This document shows, piece by piece, positions 20,068-34,540 of a stretch of DNA of 64,000 nt. The notes beneath the pieces are model-generated. The model did not search any database. It saw only the letters and a list, made by a program, of their open reading frames with translations, and was not told the origin of the DNA. Within the stretch, counting starts at the first letter, position 1. Every line of letters starts with the position of its first letter. The translations under genes were made by a program, and so were the position numbers. This DNA is from Hippasteria phrygiana (Eukaryota > Echinodermata > Asteroidea > Valvatida > Goniasteridae): positions 62,001 to 126,000 of the forward strand of contig JAZGUH010000074.1 of NCBI GenBank assembly GCA_037893225.1, read 5' to 3'.

Positions 20068-22812
20068 GCAGTATGTACAGGATCATGCATGCAGCAGTCA
20101 TTGCAATTGTAATCTGATATGGCGCGCGCGCCCTGTGGGTCAGCGCGCGCGAGCCCTGTAGGTCAGCGCGCGGTCGTGGGGTATTATTTGCAGTTACATG
20201 GGTTCATCTGCGTTCATCAGTTCGGGATTCAGTGTACAGCCGCAAGCCTGCTATGATCGTGACGACACAGCCCCTTTAATAGCCACAAACCGCCAGTAAC
20301 AACGTCTGGGGAATTTCGTAAAATCTCCCGCCGAAAAATGGGGAAAACTAGTGCGCATGCGCAATTCTGTATGAAAATGAGGAACATTTTCTCTTCACGC
20401 ACGCGCATATACGAAGAAGAGCTGCCATGAAGTTGCACAATAGTCTGGTAGCTATCTATACTACTGGCCGAAGGGGCGCCGTTCGCGATCGAAGCTTCGT
20501 AGGATCGAATTTCCCTTCACAGTAGTTATACTAAATACCCAATAAATAAAATAATAAGAAAATAATTGCGGGCACAGACATGGGTGCATATTCTGAGAAG
20601 TCGAAGCTTGCAAAATAAATGTCCTTAAAGGTAATGTACATGATCGGTCATTGTTACAATTTTCAAAAATGGGCGGATTTGGGGGTTAGTGTTTTACAGG
20701 AAATATCGTTCTACTAACCTGTTCAAAGTTTTGCGTTGTTGGATGGCGAAAACAAGAGAGAAAAACGGCGCTCCTTTCCAGCCGTTTGGCGGATGATAGC
20801 CTTTTGTCAAGGCACGCGTGGCTACCTGGACGCGTGACGCGCTCCGAATGGCAGCATGTCCGGGGCGCGCCACTGTTCGGGTAGCCACGCGCGCCTTGAC
20901 TTAAGTCTTAAGGGCAGTTTTCCAACGTTTTCCAGCTGGAAATCGTTGGAAAACGATATCAATTTCTACTTTTCTTGACAACGACAGCACAACTAGTGCC
21001 GTAATTTCACAGGATGATTGAGACTACTATTAACTTACAATCGAGTAAGGTATTTCGTAATAATTCAGTAAAAACAACTTAGACGATTACCAATCGTGTA
21101 CACTACTTTTAAATATAATAATAAATAAAGAACATTACTTGTTTTTTTTCCCGGAAACCCTTAGAGTTAATCAATCAAATATGCATTCTGGTATTATGCC
21201 TTTTTAAACAAAAAAGTTATGTGATGTTGACCAAGCTTTCAGGTGCCGCGATTCACCGGGGCCCCATACTCCGGCTTACCGGCTCCCATGTAGGACTCTT
21301 AAGGGCTCGGATTCCGGTCCATCACAGATCAGACCCCGGTCCATCACACCTCCTTCCCCACTCATCCATATAACCTGAAGGTCTAGCACCGTAAAAGGGA
21401 GGAACATGGCTGCACCCTAAGCAATGACTGCCGAGCCAGCCAAACGTGCCATGAGCCTGTACGATGATGCTTACCTGGACTTCACGAGCGGTCCCAACTG
21501 CACTGCTAATCGACCGCACGCCACAGTACAGTTGGTATTTGGGGACGGTAAACGAATACTCTTATAAATAATGACATTTCTGGAAAAGAAAAAGGAAATA
21601 CTGAAAAGCTGGGAATCGAACCCTCAGCTTAAGAGCCGATAAACGACTCGATGAACGACTCGCTTAACCACTCGGCCACTAAGCTGTTACTGCCTGAGAG
21701 AATTTTTAAACCTATTGAAACAGAGAAGAAACCACACGGCGGCAGTACAATACCCGAACATGGTTGAATGAATACCATTATCCCTTGCGTACGGATGACG
21801 CCATATGGCGTCAAAAAAATGCCACCAGGCCGGATGGCGTGATTTTTTTCCCTAGGAAAGTTAGGGCAATTATCATAAATGGGCGCTGTACTTGGCTGTG
21901 TGAGCTGAGACAGGTTCTCAGACTTGTTTTCCCTTGAAATAAAATCCTCCACACCACAATTAGTACAAGAAAAATAAATATAAATCGGGCAAAGGATTCG
22001 AACCCAGGCCTCTGTAGTCCAAAGCCTTATGCTCTACCAATATAGCCACAACAGTAGCTGGACCAAATATTTTTACTTCAACCTTATATTGTTGTCTGAA
22101 TGATGCGTGCGATGCTTATTATAAAAAATAACTTAATCATGAATATGCATGCTGGTAATAGCGGTCTAGATACGCCCATTTATGATAACTGCCCCCTAAC
22201 CTTCCTTGGAAACAAAATTATGCGGCCGGATGACGCCATTGGCCGCCGTTTGTGCAGTTTCAATCCATTGTTGGATTATTGTTTATGTCATGCTTGACTG
22301 CAAAAACACATTGTAGCGGTTCGATTTGGCTGCCAGAACCGCTGCAACACCCCGACGTCTCCCGTAAAATACCGTGCCCAAGGGGTTAAGAATCATGGCT
22401 TTGTAACTGTAAATTTGAAAAATGAGGGAAACTAGTGCGCATGCGTCAATTCTGTATGAAAATGAGGAACATTTTCTCTTCACGCACGCGCACATACGAA
22501 GAAGAGCTGCCATAAAGTTGCACAATAGTCTGGTAGCTATCTATACTGGCGAAGGGGCGCCGTTCGCGATCGAAGCTGCTATGCTTTGCCGGCTATATGC
22601 GCTAGCGGCTGCAGTGTCAAGTTCACCGCTCGTGTTCGCATGCGACGTCTTGCAACTGTGACGATCGACGTGAGGGAGATGCGACGGGGAATTGGAAGGT
22701 GCAAACTACATAATGCGCGCTGCAATTATTGGGCTAAGCAGGTGCGTGCGCACAACACGGCTTCTACGAAATTCCCAAGACGTTGTTACTGGCCGTTCGT
22801 GCTTAATATTTT
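20068..22812. repeat. X4 module (2745 bp)
   Basis: Second of four consecutive X modules. Both junctions are direct X-X joins with the same breakpoint. It carries the same tRNA-like and inverted-repeat structures as the other X modules. Confidence 0.93.
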
Positions 22813-25558
22813 GCAGTATGTACAGGATCATGCATGCAGCAGTCATTGCAATTGTAATCTGATATGGCGCGCGCGCCCTGTGGGTCAGCGCGCGCGAGCC
22901 CTGTAGGTCAGCGCGCGGTCGTGGGGTATTATTTGCAGTTACATGGGTTCATCTGCGTTCATCAGTTCGGGATTCAGTGTACAGCCGCAAGCCTGCTATG
23001 ATCGTGACGACACAGCCCCTTTAATAGCCACGAACCGCCAGTAACAACGTCTGGGGAATTTCGTAAAATCTCCCGCCGAAAAATGGGGAAAACTAGTGCG
23101 CATGCGCAATTCTGTATGAAAATGAGGAACATTTTCTCTTCACGCACGCGCATATACGAAGAAGAGCTGCCATGAAGTTGCACAATAGTCTGGTAGCTAT
23201 CTATACTACTGGCCGAAGGGGCGCCGTTCGCGATCGAAGCTTCGTAGGATCGAATTTCCCTTCACAGTAGTTATACTAAATACCCAATAAATAAAATAAT
23301 AAGAAAATAATTGCGGGCACAGACATGGGTGCATATTCTGAGAAGTCGAAGCTTGCAAAATAAATGTCCTTAAAGGTAATGTACATGATCGGTCATTGTT
23401 ACAATTTTCAAAAATGGGCGGATTTGGGGGTTAGTGTTTTACAGGAAATATCGTTCTACTAACCTGTTCAAAGTTTTGCGTTGTTGGATGGCGAAAACAA
23501 GAGAGAAAAACGGCGCTCCTTTCCAGCCGTTTGGCGGATGATAGCCTTTTGTCAAGGCACGCGTGGCTACCTGGACGCGTGACGCGCTCCGAATGGCAGC
23601 ATGTCCGGGGCGCGCCACTGTTCGGGTAGCCACGCGCGCCTTGACTTAAGTCTTAAGGGCAGTTTTCCAACGTTTTCCAGCTGGAAATCGTTGGAAAACG
23701 ATATCAATTTCTACTTTTCTTGACAACGACAGCACAACTAGTGCCGTAATTTCACAGGATGATTGAGACTACTATTAACTTACAATCGAGTAAGGTATTT
23801 CGTAATAATTCAGTAAAAACAACTTAGACGATTACCAATCGTGTACACTACTTTTAAATATAATAATAAATAAAGAACATTACTTGTTTTTTTTTCCCGG
23901 AAACCCTTAGAGTTAATCAATCAAATATGCATTCTGGTATTATGCCTTTTTAAACAAAAAAGTTATGTGATGTTGACCAAGCTTTCAGGTGCCGCGATTC
24001 ACCGGGGCCCCATACTCCGGCTTACCGGCTCCCATGTAGGACTCTTAAGGGCTCGGATTCCGGTCCATCACAGATCAGACCCCGGTCCATCACACCTCCT
24101 TCCCCACTCATCCATATAACCTGAAGGTCTAGCACCGTAAAAGGGAGGAACATGGCTGCACCCTAAGCAATGACTGCCGAGCCAGCCAAACGTGCCATGA
24201 GCCTGTACGATGATGCTTACCTGGACTTCACGAGCGGTCCCAACTGCACTGCTAATCGACCGCACGCCACAGTACAGTTGGTATTTGGGGACGGTAAACG
24301 AATACTCTTATAAATAATGACATTTCTGGAAAAGAAAAAGGAAATACTGAAAAGCTGGGAATCGAACCCTCAGCTTAAGAGCCGATAAACGACTCGATGA
24401 ACGACTCGCTTAACCACTCGGCCACTAAGCTGTTACTGCCTGAGAGAATTTTTAAACCTATTGAAACAGAGAAGAAACCACACGGCGGCAGTACAATACC
24501 CGAACATGGTTGAATGAATACCATTATCCCTTGCGTACGGATGACGCCATATGGCGTCAAAAAAATGCCACCAGGCCGGATGGCGTGATTTTTTTCCCTA
24601 GGAAAGTTAGGGCAATTATCATAAATGGGCGCTGTACTTGGCTGTGTGAGCTGAGACAGGTTCTCAGACTTGTTTTCCCTTGAAATAAAATCCTCCACAC
24701 CACAATTAGTACAAGAAAAATAAATATAAATCGGGCAAAGGATTCGAACCCAGGCCTCTGTAGTCCAAAGCCTTATGCTCTACCAATATAGCCACAACAG
24801 TAGCTGGACCAAATATTTTTACTTCAACCTTATATTGTTGTCTGAATGATGCGTGCGATGCTTATTATAAAAAATAACTTAATCATGAATATGCATGCTG
24901 GTAATAGCGGTCTAGATACGCCCATTTATGATAACTGCCCCCTAACCTTCCTTGGAAACAAAATTATGCGGCCGGATGACGCCATTGGCCGCCGTTTGTG
25001 CAGTTTCAATCCATTGTTGGATTATTGTTTATGTCATGCTTGACTGCAAAAACACATTGTAGCGGTTCGATTTGGCTGCCAGAACCGCTGCAACACCCCG
25101 ACGTCTCCCGTAAAATACCGTGCCCAAGGGGTTAAGAATCATGGCTTTGTAACTGTAAATTTGAAAAATGAGGGAAACTAGTGCGCATGCGTCAATTCTG
25201 TATGAAAATGAGGAACATTTTCTCTTCACGCACGCGCACATACGAAGAAGAGCTGCCATAAAGTTGCACAATAGTCTGGTAGCTATCTATACTGGCGAAG
25301 GGGCGCCGTTCGCGATCGAAGCTGCTATGCTTTGCCGGCTATATGCGCTAGCGGCTGCAGTGTCAAGTTCACCGCTCGTGTTCGCATGCGACGTCTTGCA
25401 ACTGTGACGATCGACGTGAGGGAGATGCGACGGGGAATTGGAAGGTGCAAACTACATAATGCGCGCTGCAATTATTGGGCTAAGCAGGTGCGTGCGCACA
25501 ACACGGCTTCTACGAAATTCCCAAGACGTTGTTACTGGCCGTTCGTGCTTAATATTTT
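22813..25558. repeat. X5 module (2746 bp)
   Basis: Third of four consecutive X modules, again joined directly to its neighbours. A T-run near 23887 is one base longer than in most copies, a variant shared with X9. Confidence 0.93.
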
Positions 25559-28304
25559 GCAGTATGTACAGGATCATGCATGCAGCAGTCATTGCAATTG
25601 TAATCTGATATGGCGCGCGCGCCCTGTGGGTCAGCGCGCGCGAGCCCTGTAGGTCAGCGCGCGGTCGTGGGGTATTATTTGCAGTTACATGGGTTCATCT
25701 GCGTTCATCAGTTCGGGATTCAGTGTACAGCCGCAAGCCTGCTATGATCGTGACGACACAGCCCCTTTAATAGCCACGAACCGCCAGTAACAACGTCTGG
25801 GGAATTTCGTAAAATCTCCCCCCGAAAAATGGGGAAAACTAGTGCGCATGCGCAATTCTGTATGAAAATGAGGAACATTTTCTCTTCACGCACGCGCATA
25901 TACGAAGAAGAGCTGCCATGAAGTTGCACAATAGTCTGGTAGCTATCTATACTACTGGCCGAAGGGGCGCCGTTCGCGATCGAAGCTTCGTAGGATCGAA
26001 TTTCCCTTCACAGTAGTTATACTAAATACCCAATAAATAAAATAATAAGAAAATAATTGCGGGCACAGACATGGGTGCATATTCTGAGAAGTCGAAGCTT
26101 GCAAAATAAATGTCCTTAAAGGTAATGTACATGATCGGTCATTGTTACAATTTTCAAAAATGGGCGGATTTGGGGGTTAGTGTTTTACAGGAAATATCGT
26201 TCTACTAACCTGTTCAAAGTTTTGCGTTGTTGGATGGCGAAAACAAGAGAGAAAAACGGCGCTCCTTTCCAGCCGTTTGGCGGATGATAGCCTTTTGTCA
26301 AGGCACGCGTGGCTACCTGGACGCGTGACGCGCTCCGAATGGCAGCATGTCCGGGGCGCGCCACTGTTCGGGTAGCCACGCGCGCCTTGACTTAAGTCTT
26401 AAGGGCAGTTTTCCAACGTTTTCCAGCTGGAAATCGTTGGAAAACGATATCAATTTCTACTTTTCTTGACAACGACAGCACAACTAGTGCCGTAATTTCA
26501 CAGGATGATTGAGACTACTATTAACTTACAATCGAGTAAGGTATTTCGTAATAATTCAGTAAAAACAACTTAGACGATTACCAATCGTGTACACTACTTT
26601 TAAATATAATAATAAATAAAGAACATTACTTGTTTTTTTTCCCGGAAACCCTTAGAGTTAATCAATCAAATATGCATTCTGGTATTATGCCTTTTTAAAC
26701 AAAAAAGTTATGTGATGTTGACCAAGCTTTCAGGTGCCGCGATTCACCGGGGCCCCATACTCCGGCTTACCGGCTCCCATGTAGGACTCTTAAGGGCTCG
26801 GATTCCGGTCCATCACAGATCAGACCCCGGTCCATCACACCTCCTTCCCCACTCATCCATATAACCTGAAGGTCTAGCACCGTAAAAGGGAGGAACATGG
26901 CTGCACCCTAAGCAATGACTGCCGAGCCAGCCAAACGTGCCATGAGCCTGTACGATGATGCTTACCTGGACTTCACGAGCGGTCCCAACTGCACTGCTAA
27001 TCGACCGCACGCCACAGTACAGTTGATATTTGGGGACGGTAAACGAATACTCTTATAAATAATGACATTTCTGGAAAAGAAAAAGGAAATACTGAAAAGC
27101 TGGGAATCGAACCCTCAGCTTAAGAGCCGATAAACGACTCGATGAACGACTCGCTTAACCACTCGGCCACTAAGCTGTTACTGCCTGAGAGAATTTTTAA
27201 ACCTATTGAAACAGAGAAGAAACCACACGGCGGCAGTACAATACCCGAACATGGTTGAATGAATACCATTATCCCTTGCGTACGGATGACGCCATATGGC
27301 GTCAAAAAAAATGCCACCAGGCCGGATGGCGTGATTTTTTTCCCTAGGAAAGTTAGGGCAATTATCATAAATGGGCGCTGTACTTGGCTGTGTGAGCTGA
27401 GACAGGTTCTCAGACTTGTTTTCCCTTGAAATAAAATCCTCCACACCACAATTAGTACAAGAAAAATAAATATAAATCGGGCAAAGGATTCGAACCCAGG
27501 CCTCTGTAGTCCAAAGCCTTATGCTCTACCAATATAGCCACAACAGTAGCTGGACCAAATGTTTTTACTTCAACCTTATATTGTTGTCTGAATGATGCGT
27601 GCGATGCTTATTATAAAAAATAACTTAATCATGAATATGCATGATGGTAATAGCGGTCTAGATACGCCCATTTATGATAACTGCCCCTAACCTTCCTTGG
27701 AAACAAAATTATGCGGCCGGATGACGCCATTGGCCGCCGTTTGTGCAGTTTCAATCCATTGTTGGATTATTGTTTATGTCATGCTTGACTGCAAAAACAC
27801 ATTGTAGCGGTTCGATTTGGCTGCCAGAACCGCTGCAACACCCCGACGTCTCCCGTAAAATACCGTGCCCAAAGGGTTAAGAATCATGGCTTTGTAACTG
27901 TAAATTTGAAAAATGAGGGAAACTAGTGCGCATGCGTCAATTCTGTATGAAAATGAGGAACATTTTCTCTTCACGCACGCGCACATACGAAGAAGAGCTG
28001 CCATAAAGTTGCACAATAGTCTGGTAGCTATCTATACTGGCGAAGGGGCGCCGTTCGCGATCGAAGCTGCTATGCTTTGCCGGCTATATGCGCTAGCGGC
28101 TGCAGTGTCAAGTTCACCGCTCGTGTTCGCATGCGACGTCTTGCAACTGTGACGATCGACGTGAGGGAGATGCGACGGGGAATTGGAAGGTGCAAACTAC
28201 ATAATGCGCGCTGCAATTATTGGGCTAAGCAGGTGCGTGCGCACAACACGGCTTCTACGAAATTCCCAAGACGTTGTTACTGGCCGTTCGTGCTTAATAT
28301 TTTG
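25559..28304. repeat. X6 module (2746 bp)
   Basis: Last of the four consecutive X modules; its 3' end is followed by a normal Y module (Y3). It has an extra A in the A-run near 27304. Confidence 0.93.
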
Positions 28305-28385
28305 TCGTGATAACGCCCTCTCGCGGCGGCCGGTTATCGCGTATATGCGTAACAACGTCTTGAACCAAGACTAGGTAGACAACTG

Positions 28386-28708
28386 TACTCTCTTAATGTA
28401 AAAGAGTGAAAAACTCAATCTCAAAAAGAGTGAATCCCTTCTCAAACCACTCGAAAAGAGTGAATCTCTCATAAAAACCACTCGAAAAGAGTGAAAACCA
28501 CTCGAAAAGAGTGAAATTTCCACTCTTTCAAGGAACCATATAAGGGACAACTCGAAAAAGAGTTGTCCCTTATTATGGCTCCACGAAAGAGTGGAAATTT
28601 CACTCTTTTCGAGTGGTTTTTATAAGAGATTCACTCTTTTCGAGTGGTTTGAGAAGGGATTCACTCTTTTTGAGAGTGAGTTTTTCACTCTTTTACATTA
28701 AGAGAGTA
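28386..28708. repeat. foldback in Y3
   Basis: Copy of the Y-module foldback, 323 bp, same form as in Y2. Confidence 0.86.
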
Positions 28709-29104
28709 GGCCTACTGTATAGAGTACCGAAGTCTGACGTCAGTTGCCGCGGCAATGGTTCCAAACAAATGCAGTTTAGAATGTATTCTGGTTCCAAACA
28801 TTGTATTGATTGACGTCATCACTTCGGTACTCTATACAGTCAGTCCCACAATTACAATATAGAATTCTCACCATGGTCTTTGTGTGGCGTCGGTTCTATG
28901 TCGACGTCGCAAAGTATGCAAAATCGGAAAAACTTCCTGTCGAGCGGTGACGTGGTGCGGACGTGTCTGTGTGGCGCGAAATTTAAATTTTGCCCCTCAT
29001 CAACGGCTGATCCTTGATCACTATAACTTTACCTTTTAGGACACAGGTAAGCAATACAATTAAATCGCGAGGTGTATTGGAATACTCCCTTCTAGATATC
29101 GGTA

Positions 29105-29533
29105 ATGGCCGATTTATCCACAGATTCAGATTCAGTTTCTGATGACATATCATGGGATAAACTTTCGCAACAAACCCCAGTGGATGCTCAAGATCATACA
29201 AATCATGACGATCATCCACGATCAACCTTTGACGTAGTATATAGCCAGGCACAAAGTAATACGCAGTTTCAAACTCAAAAAAGAAAACGACCAAAGTCCA
29301 GCCTTAATTACAGTGACGTCTACACAGATTCAGAAGGAGACACTCCTAATGAACATCCAACAAAATCCCACAGGCGGGGTATCCGTAAAAGGGTCTATGT
29401 ATTATATGTGTACATTCATCTGGATGTATCTTGTTCGTATCTTGCTTGTAAACTTAGGTCGATAAAAAGCTTCAGGCTTATTTTGACCCGTCACTTTAAT
29501 AACAAAATTATCATGCTACTAAAAGAGGGGTAG
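29105..29533 (+). CDS. hypothetical 142-codon ORF, copy 3
   Basis: Translation identical to the other copies; lies in Y3. Function unknown. Confidence 0.35.
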   Translation: MADLSTDSDSVSDDISWDKLSQQTPVDAQDHTNHDDHPRSTFDVVYSQAQSNTQFQTQKRKRPKSSLNYSDVYTDSEGDTPNEHPTKSHRRGIRKRVYVLYVYIHLDVSCSYLACKLRSIKSFRLILTRHFNNKIIMLLKEG

Positions 29534-30600
29534 TGGCTGCAGACAGTTCTTTAGCAGCGAAAAAAGAAATTTCAATCTACAACTTAGAAGTACATTCTTT
29601 TTTAAGCAGTTGATAGATAGAGCTGAAACAACTTTACTTGGTCGCTATTCCAATGGCACTTGTCAACAACTCGCTGTGTGAAACAACATTTCCGCACATC
29701 AAGTCTACATGTAATGTATAGTCAACATGTACAGTACATACATTACATGTACAGTATACATCCGATCCAAGTACTCGGTATGTGAATTGTTCATGTCATA
29801 AAAAGTAATAAGCGAATAATTCGTGCAAAACAGGTGAAAATTAGGGTTGTTTGATTATTTGTCGGGGTGTTTATTTCTTTGTTTCTTCGGTAGTCATCTT
29901 TATCATAGTGATGTGGGGATCTGTGCGCCAGTGGCGTAAACACGGGGAAGGAGTTCAGGGGCCCGCCGATTTGTATTTCTTTTTTGTTTCGTAAATTTAA
30001 AAAGGGGAAAATTGTACACAAAGTGATGTTTCAAATTTCAAGCGGTGTTTAGGGCAGGGGTATCCCCGTTGAGAAAAAGTTCAAGATGCAGTACTTCGTT
30101 GACAAATTCAATAATCATCCCCACTTTTCGACACGGATTTACTCGCCACTGGTGAAATCTCATTTGTTTGGCGTATATTATTTATTGGTAATACCTGTTA
30201 TTATTGTGTTTATTATTTGATAGTGTTGAAATAACTCTTATGATGTAACTTTCCATAAATTCCTGCCGTCAAATGTAACACAAGGTCGTGGACTCAATAT
30301 CGGCATCAGTATAGCTGTTTTACTTTGATTTGCTCATCATTGCACGCACAGCCGATTTTAGTCGAAATTTATTTCGATACATAGGCCTACAACTTTATTT
30401 TTGTATAGGAAGGGGCTGGTGCATTATTTATTTTACAATTATAAATACAGATTTACTTATTTACTTATTTTCGTTTAGTTCTGTCATGGTACATTTTGGC
30501 GTTTGGCGGGTGGGGTGTCATGTTATCACGGACTATGTTCGACTGTAGGCCTATCGTATATATTTTTGGTGGCACAAACACATACAAAATACTTGTACAT

Positions 30601-33310
30601 GCAGTATGTACAGGATTATGCATGCAGCAGTCATTGCAATTGTAATCTGATATGGCGCGCGCGCCCTGTGGGTCAGCGCGCGCGAGCCCTGTAGGTCAGC
30701 GCGCGGTCGTGGGGTATTATTTGCAGTTACATGGGTTCATCTGCGTTCATCAGTTCGGGATTCAGTGTACAGCCGCAAGCCTGCTATGATCGTGACGACA
30801 CAGCCCCTTTAATAGCCACGAACCGCCAGTAACAACGTCTGGGGAATTTCGTAAAATCTCCCGCCGAAAAATGGGGAAAACTAGTGCGCATGCGCAATTC
30901 TGTATGAAAATGAGGAACATTTTCTCTTCACGCACGCGCATATACGAAGAAGAGCTGCCATGAAGTTGCACAATAGTCTGGTAGCTATCTATACTACTGG
31001 CCGAAGGGGCGCCGTTCGCGATCGAAGCTTCGTAGGATCGAATTTCCCTTCACAGTAGTTATACTAAATACCCAATAAATAAAATAATAAGAAAATAATT
31101 GCGGGCACAGACATGGGTGCATATTCTGAGAAGTCGAAGCTTGCAAAATAAATGTCCTTAAAGGTAATGTACATGATCGGTCATTGTTACAATTTTCAAA
31201 AATGGGCGGATTTGGGGGTTAGTGTTTTACAGGAAATATCGTTCTACTAACCTGTTCAAAGTTTTGCGTTGTTGGATGGCGAAAACAAGAGAGAAAAACG
31301 GCGCTCCTTTCCAGCCGTTTGGCGGATGATAGCGTGACGCGCTCCGAATGGCAGCATGTCCGGGGCGCGCCACTGTTCGGGTAGCCACGCGCGCCTTGAC
31401 TTAAGTCTTAAGGGCAGTTTTCCAACGTTTTCCAGCTGGAAATCGTTGGAAAACGATATCAATTTCTACTTTTCTTGACAACGACAGCACAACTAGTGCC
31501 GTAATTTCACAGGATGATTGAGACTACTATTAACTTACAATCGAGTAAGGTATTTCGTAATAATTCAGTAAAAACAACTTAGACGATTACCAATCGTGTA
31601 CACTACTTTTAAATATAATAATAAATAAAGAACATTACTTGTTTTTTTTCCCGGAAACCCTTAGAGTTAATCAATCAAATATGCATTCTGGTATTATGCC
31701 TTTTTAAACAAAAAAGTTATGTGATGTTGACCAAGCTTTCAGGTGCCGCGATTCACCGGGGCCCCATACTCCGGCTTACCGGCTCCCATGTAGGACTCTT
31801 AAGGGCTCGGATTCCGGTCCATCACAGATCAGACCCCGGTCCATCACACCTCCTTCCCCACCATCCATATAACCTGAAGGTCTAGCACCGTAAAAGGGAG
31901 GAACATGGCTGCACCCTAAGCAATGACTGCCGAGCCAGCCAAACGTGCCATGAGCCTGTACGATGATGCTTACCTGGATTTCACGAGCGGTCCCAACTGC
32001 ACTGCTAATCGACCGCACGCCACAGTACAGTTGGTATTTGGGGACGGTAAACGAATACTCTTATAAATAATGACATTTCTGGAAAAGAAAAAGGAAATAC
32101 TGAAAAGCTTGGAATCGAACCCTCAGCTTAAGATCCGATAAACGACTCGATGAACGACTCGCTTAACCACTCGGCCACTAAGCTGTTACTGCCTGAGAGA
32201 ATTTTTAAACCTATTGAAACAGAGAAGAAACCACACGGCGGCAGTACAATACCCGAACATGGTTGAATGAATCCATTATCCCTTGCGTACGGATGACGCC
32301 ATATGGCGTCAAAAAAATGCCACCAGGCCGGATGGCGTGATTTTTTTCCCTAGGAAAGTTAGGGCAATTATCATAAATGGGCGCTGTACTTGGCTGTGTG
32401 AGCTGAGACAGGTTCTCAGACTTGTTTTCCCTTGAAATAAAATCCTCCACACCACAATTAGTACAAGAAAAATAAATATAAATCGGGCAAAGGATTCGAA
32501 CCCAGGCCTCTGTAGTCCAAAGCCTTATGCTCTACCAATATAGCCACAACAGTAGCTGGACCAAATATTTTTACTTCAACCTTATATTGTTGTCTGAATG
32601 ATGCGTGCGATGCTTATTATAAAAAATAACTTAATCATGAATATGCATGATGGTAATAGCGGTCTAGATACGCCCATTTATGATAACTGCCCCTAACCTT
32701 CCTTGGAAACAAAATTATGCGGCCGGATGACGCCATTGGCCGCCGTTTGTGCAGTTTCAATCCATTGTTGGATTATTGTTTATGTCATGCTTGACTGCAA
32801 AAACACATTGTAGCGGTTCGATTTGGCTGCCAGAACCGCTGCAACACCCCGACGTCTCCCGTAAAATACCGTGCCCAAGGGGTTAAGAATCATGGCTTTG
32901 TAACTGTAAATTTGAAAAATGAGGGAAACTAGTGCGCATGCGTCAATTCTGTATGAAAATGAGGAACATTTTCTCTTCACGCACGCGCACATACGAAGAA
33001 GAGCTGCCATAAAGTTGCACAATAGTCTGGTAGCTATCTATACTGGCGAAGGGGCGCCGTTCGCGATCGAAGCTGCTATGCTTTGCCGGCTATATGCGCT
33101 AGCGGCTGCAGTGTCAAGTTCACCGCTCGTGTTCGCATGCGACGTCTTGCAACTGTGACGATCGACGTGAGGGAGATGCGACGGGGAATTGGAAGGTGCA
33201 AACTACATAATGCGCGCTGCAATTATTGGGCTAAGCAGGTGCGTGCGCACAACACGGCTTCTACGAAATTCCCAAGACGTTGTTACTGGCCGTTCGTGCT
33301 TAATATTTTG
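30601..33310. repeat. X7 module (short subtype, 2710 bp)
   Basis: Same subtype as X1: no 33-bp segment, and the same tRNA-like and GAATCCATT variants. The two differ by a single-base deletion near 31861. X7 starts 29092 bp after X1. Confidence 0.92.
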
Positions 33311-33391
33311 TCATGATAACGCCCTCTCGCGGCGGCCGGTTATCGCGTATATGCGTAACAACGTCTTGAACCAAGACTAGGTAGACAACTG

Positions 33392-33715
33392 TACTCTCTT
33401 AATGTAAAAGAGTGAAAAACTCAATCTCAAAAAGAGTGAATCCCTTCTCAAACCACTCGAAAAGAGTGAATCTCTCATAAAAACCACTCGAAAAGAGTGA
33501 AAAACCACTCGAAAAGAGTGAAATTTACACTCTTTCAAGGAACCATATAAGGGACAACTCGAAAAAGAGTTGTCCCTTATTATGGCTCCACGAAAGAGTG
33601 GAAATTTCACTCTTTTCGAGTGGTTTTTATAAGAGATTCACTCTTTTCGAGTGGTTTGAGAAGGGATTCACTCTTTTTGAGAGTGAGTTTTTCACTCTTT
33701 TACATTAAGAGAGTA
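33392..33715. repeat. foldback in Y4
   Basis: Copy of the Y-module foldback, 324 bp, same form as in Y1, including the TTTACACTC mismatch opposite GTGGAAA. Confidence 0.86.
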
Positions 33716-34111
33716 GGCCTACTGTATAGAGTACCGAAGTCTGACGTCAGTTGCCGCGGCAATGGTTCCAAACAAATGCAGTTTAGAATGTATTCTGGTT
33801 CCAAACATTGTATTGATTGACGTCATCACTTCGGTACTCTATACAGTCAGTCCCACAATTACAATATAGAATTCTCACCATGGTCTTTGTGTGGCGTCGG
33901 TTCTATGTCGACGTCGCAAAGTATGCAAAATCGGAAAAACTTCCTGTCGAGCGGTGACGTGGTGCGGACGTGTCTGTGTGGCGCGAAATTTAAATTTTGC
34001 CCCTCATCAACGGCTGATCCTTGATCACTATAACTTTACCTTTTAGGACACAGGTAAGCAATACAATTAAATCGCGAGGTGTATTGGAATACTCCCTTCT
34101 AGATATCGGTA

Positions 34112-34540
34112 ATGGCCGATTTATCCACAGATTCAGATTCAGTTTCTGATGACATATCATGGGATAAACTTTCGCAACAAACCCCAGTGGATGCTCAAGA
34201 TCATACAAATCATGACGATCATCCACGATCAACCTTTGACGTAGTATATAGCCAGGCACAAAGTAATACGCAGTTTCAAACTCAAAAAAGAAAACGACCA
34301 AAGTCCAGCCTTAATTACAGTGACGTCTACACAGATTCAGAAGGAGACACTCCTAATGAACATCCAACAAAATCCCACAGGCGGGGTATCCGTAAAAGGG
34401 TCTATGTATTATATGTGTACATTCATCTGGATGTATCTTGTTCGTATCTTGCTTGTAAACTTAGGTCGATAAAAAGCTTCAGGCTTATTTTGACCCGTCA
34501 CTTTAATAACAAAATTATCATGCTACTAAAAGAGGGGTAG
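34112..34540 (+). CDS. hypothetical 142-codon ORF, copy 4
   Basis: Translation identical to the other copies; lies in Y4. Function unknown. Confidence 0.35.
   Translation: MADLSTDSDSVSDDISWDKLSQQTPVDAQDHTNHDDHPRSTFDVVYSQAQSNTQFQTQKRKRPKSSLNYSDVYTDSEGDTPNEHPTKSHRRGIRKRVYVLYVYIHLDVSCSYLACKLRSIKSFRLILTRHFNNKIIMLLKEG

Larger units (their letters stand above)
28305..30600. repeat. Y3 module (2296 bp)
   Basis: A complete Y module: foldback 28386-28708, inverted-repeat element 28714-28840, small ORF 29105-29533. It has the CTACAACTT variant found otherwise only in Y0. Confidence 0.92.
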
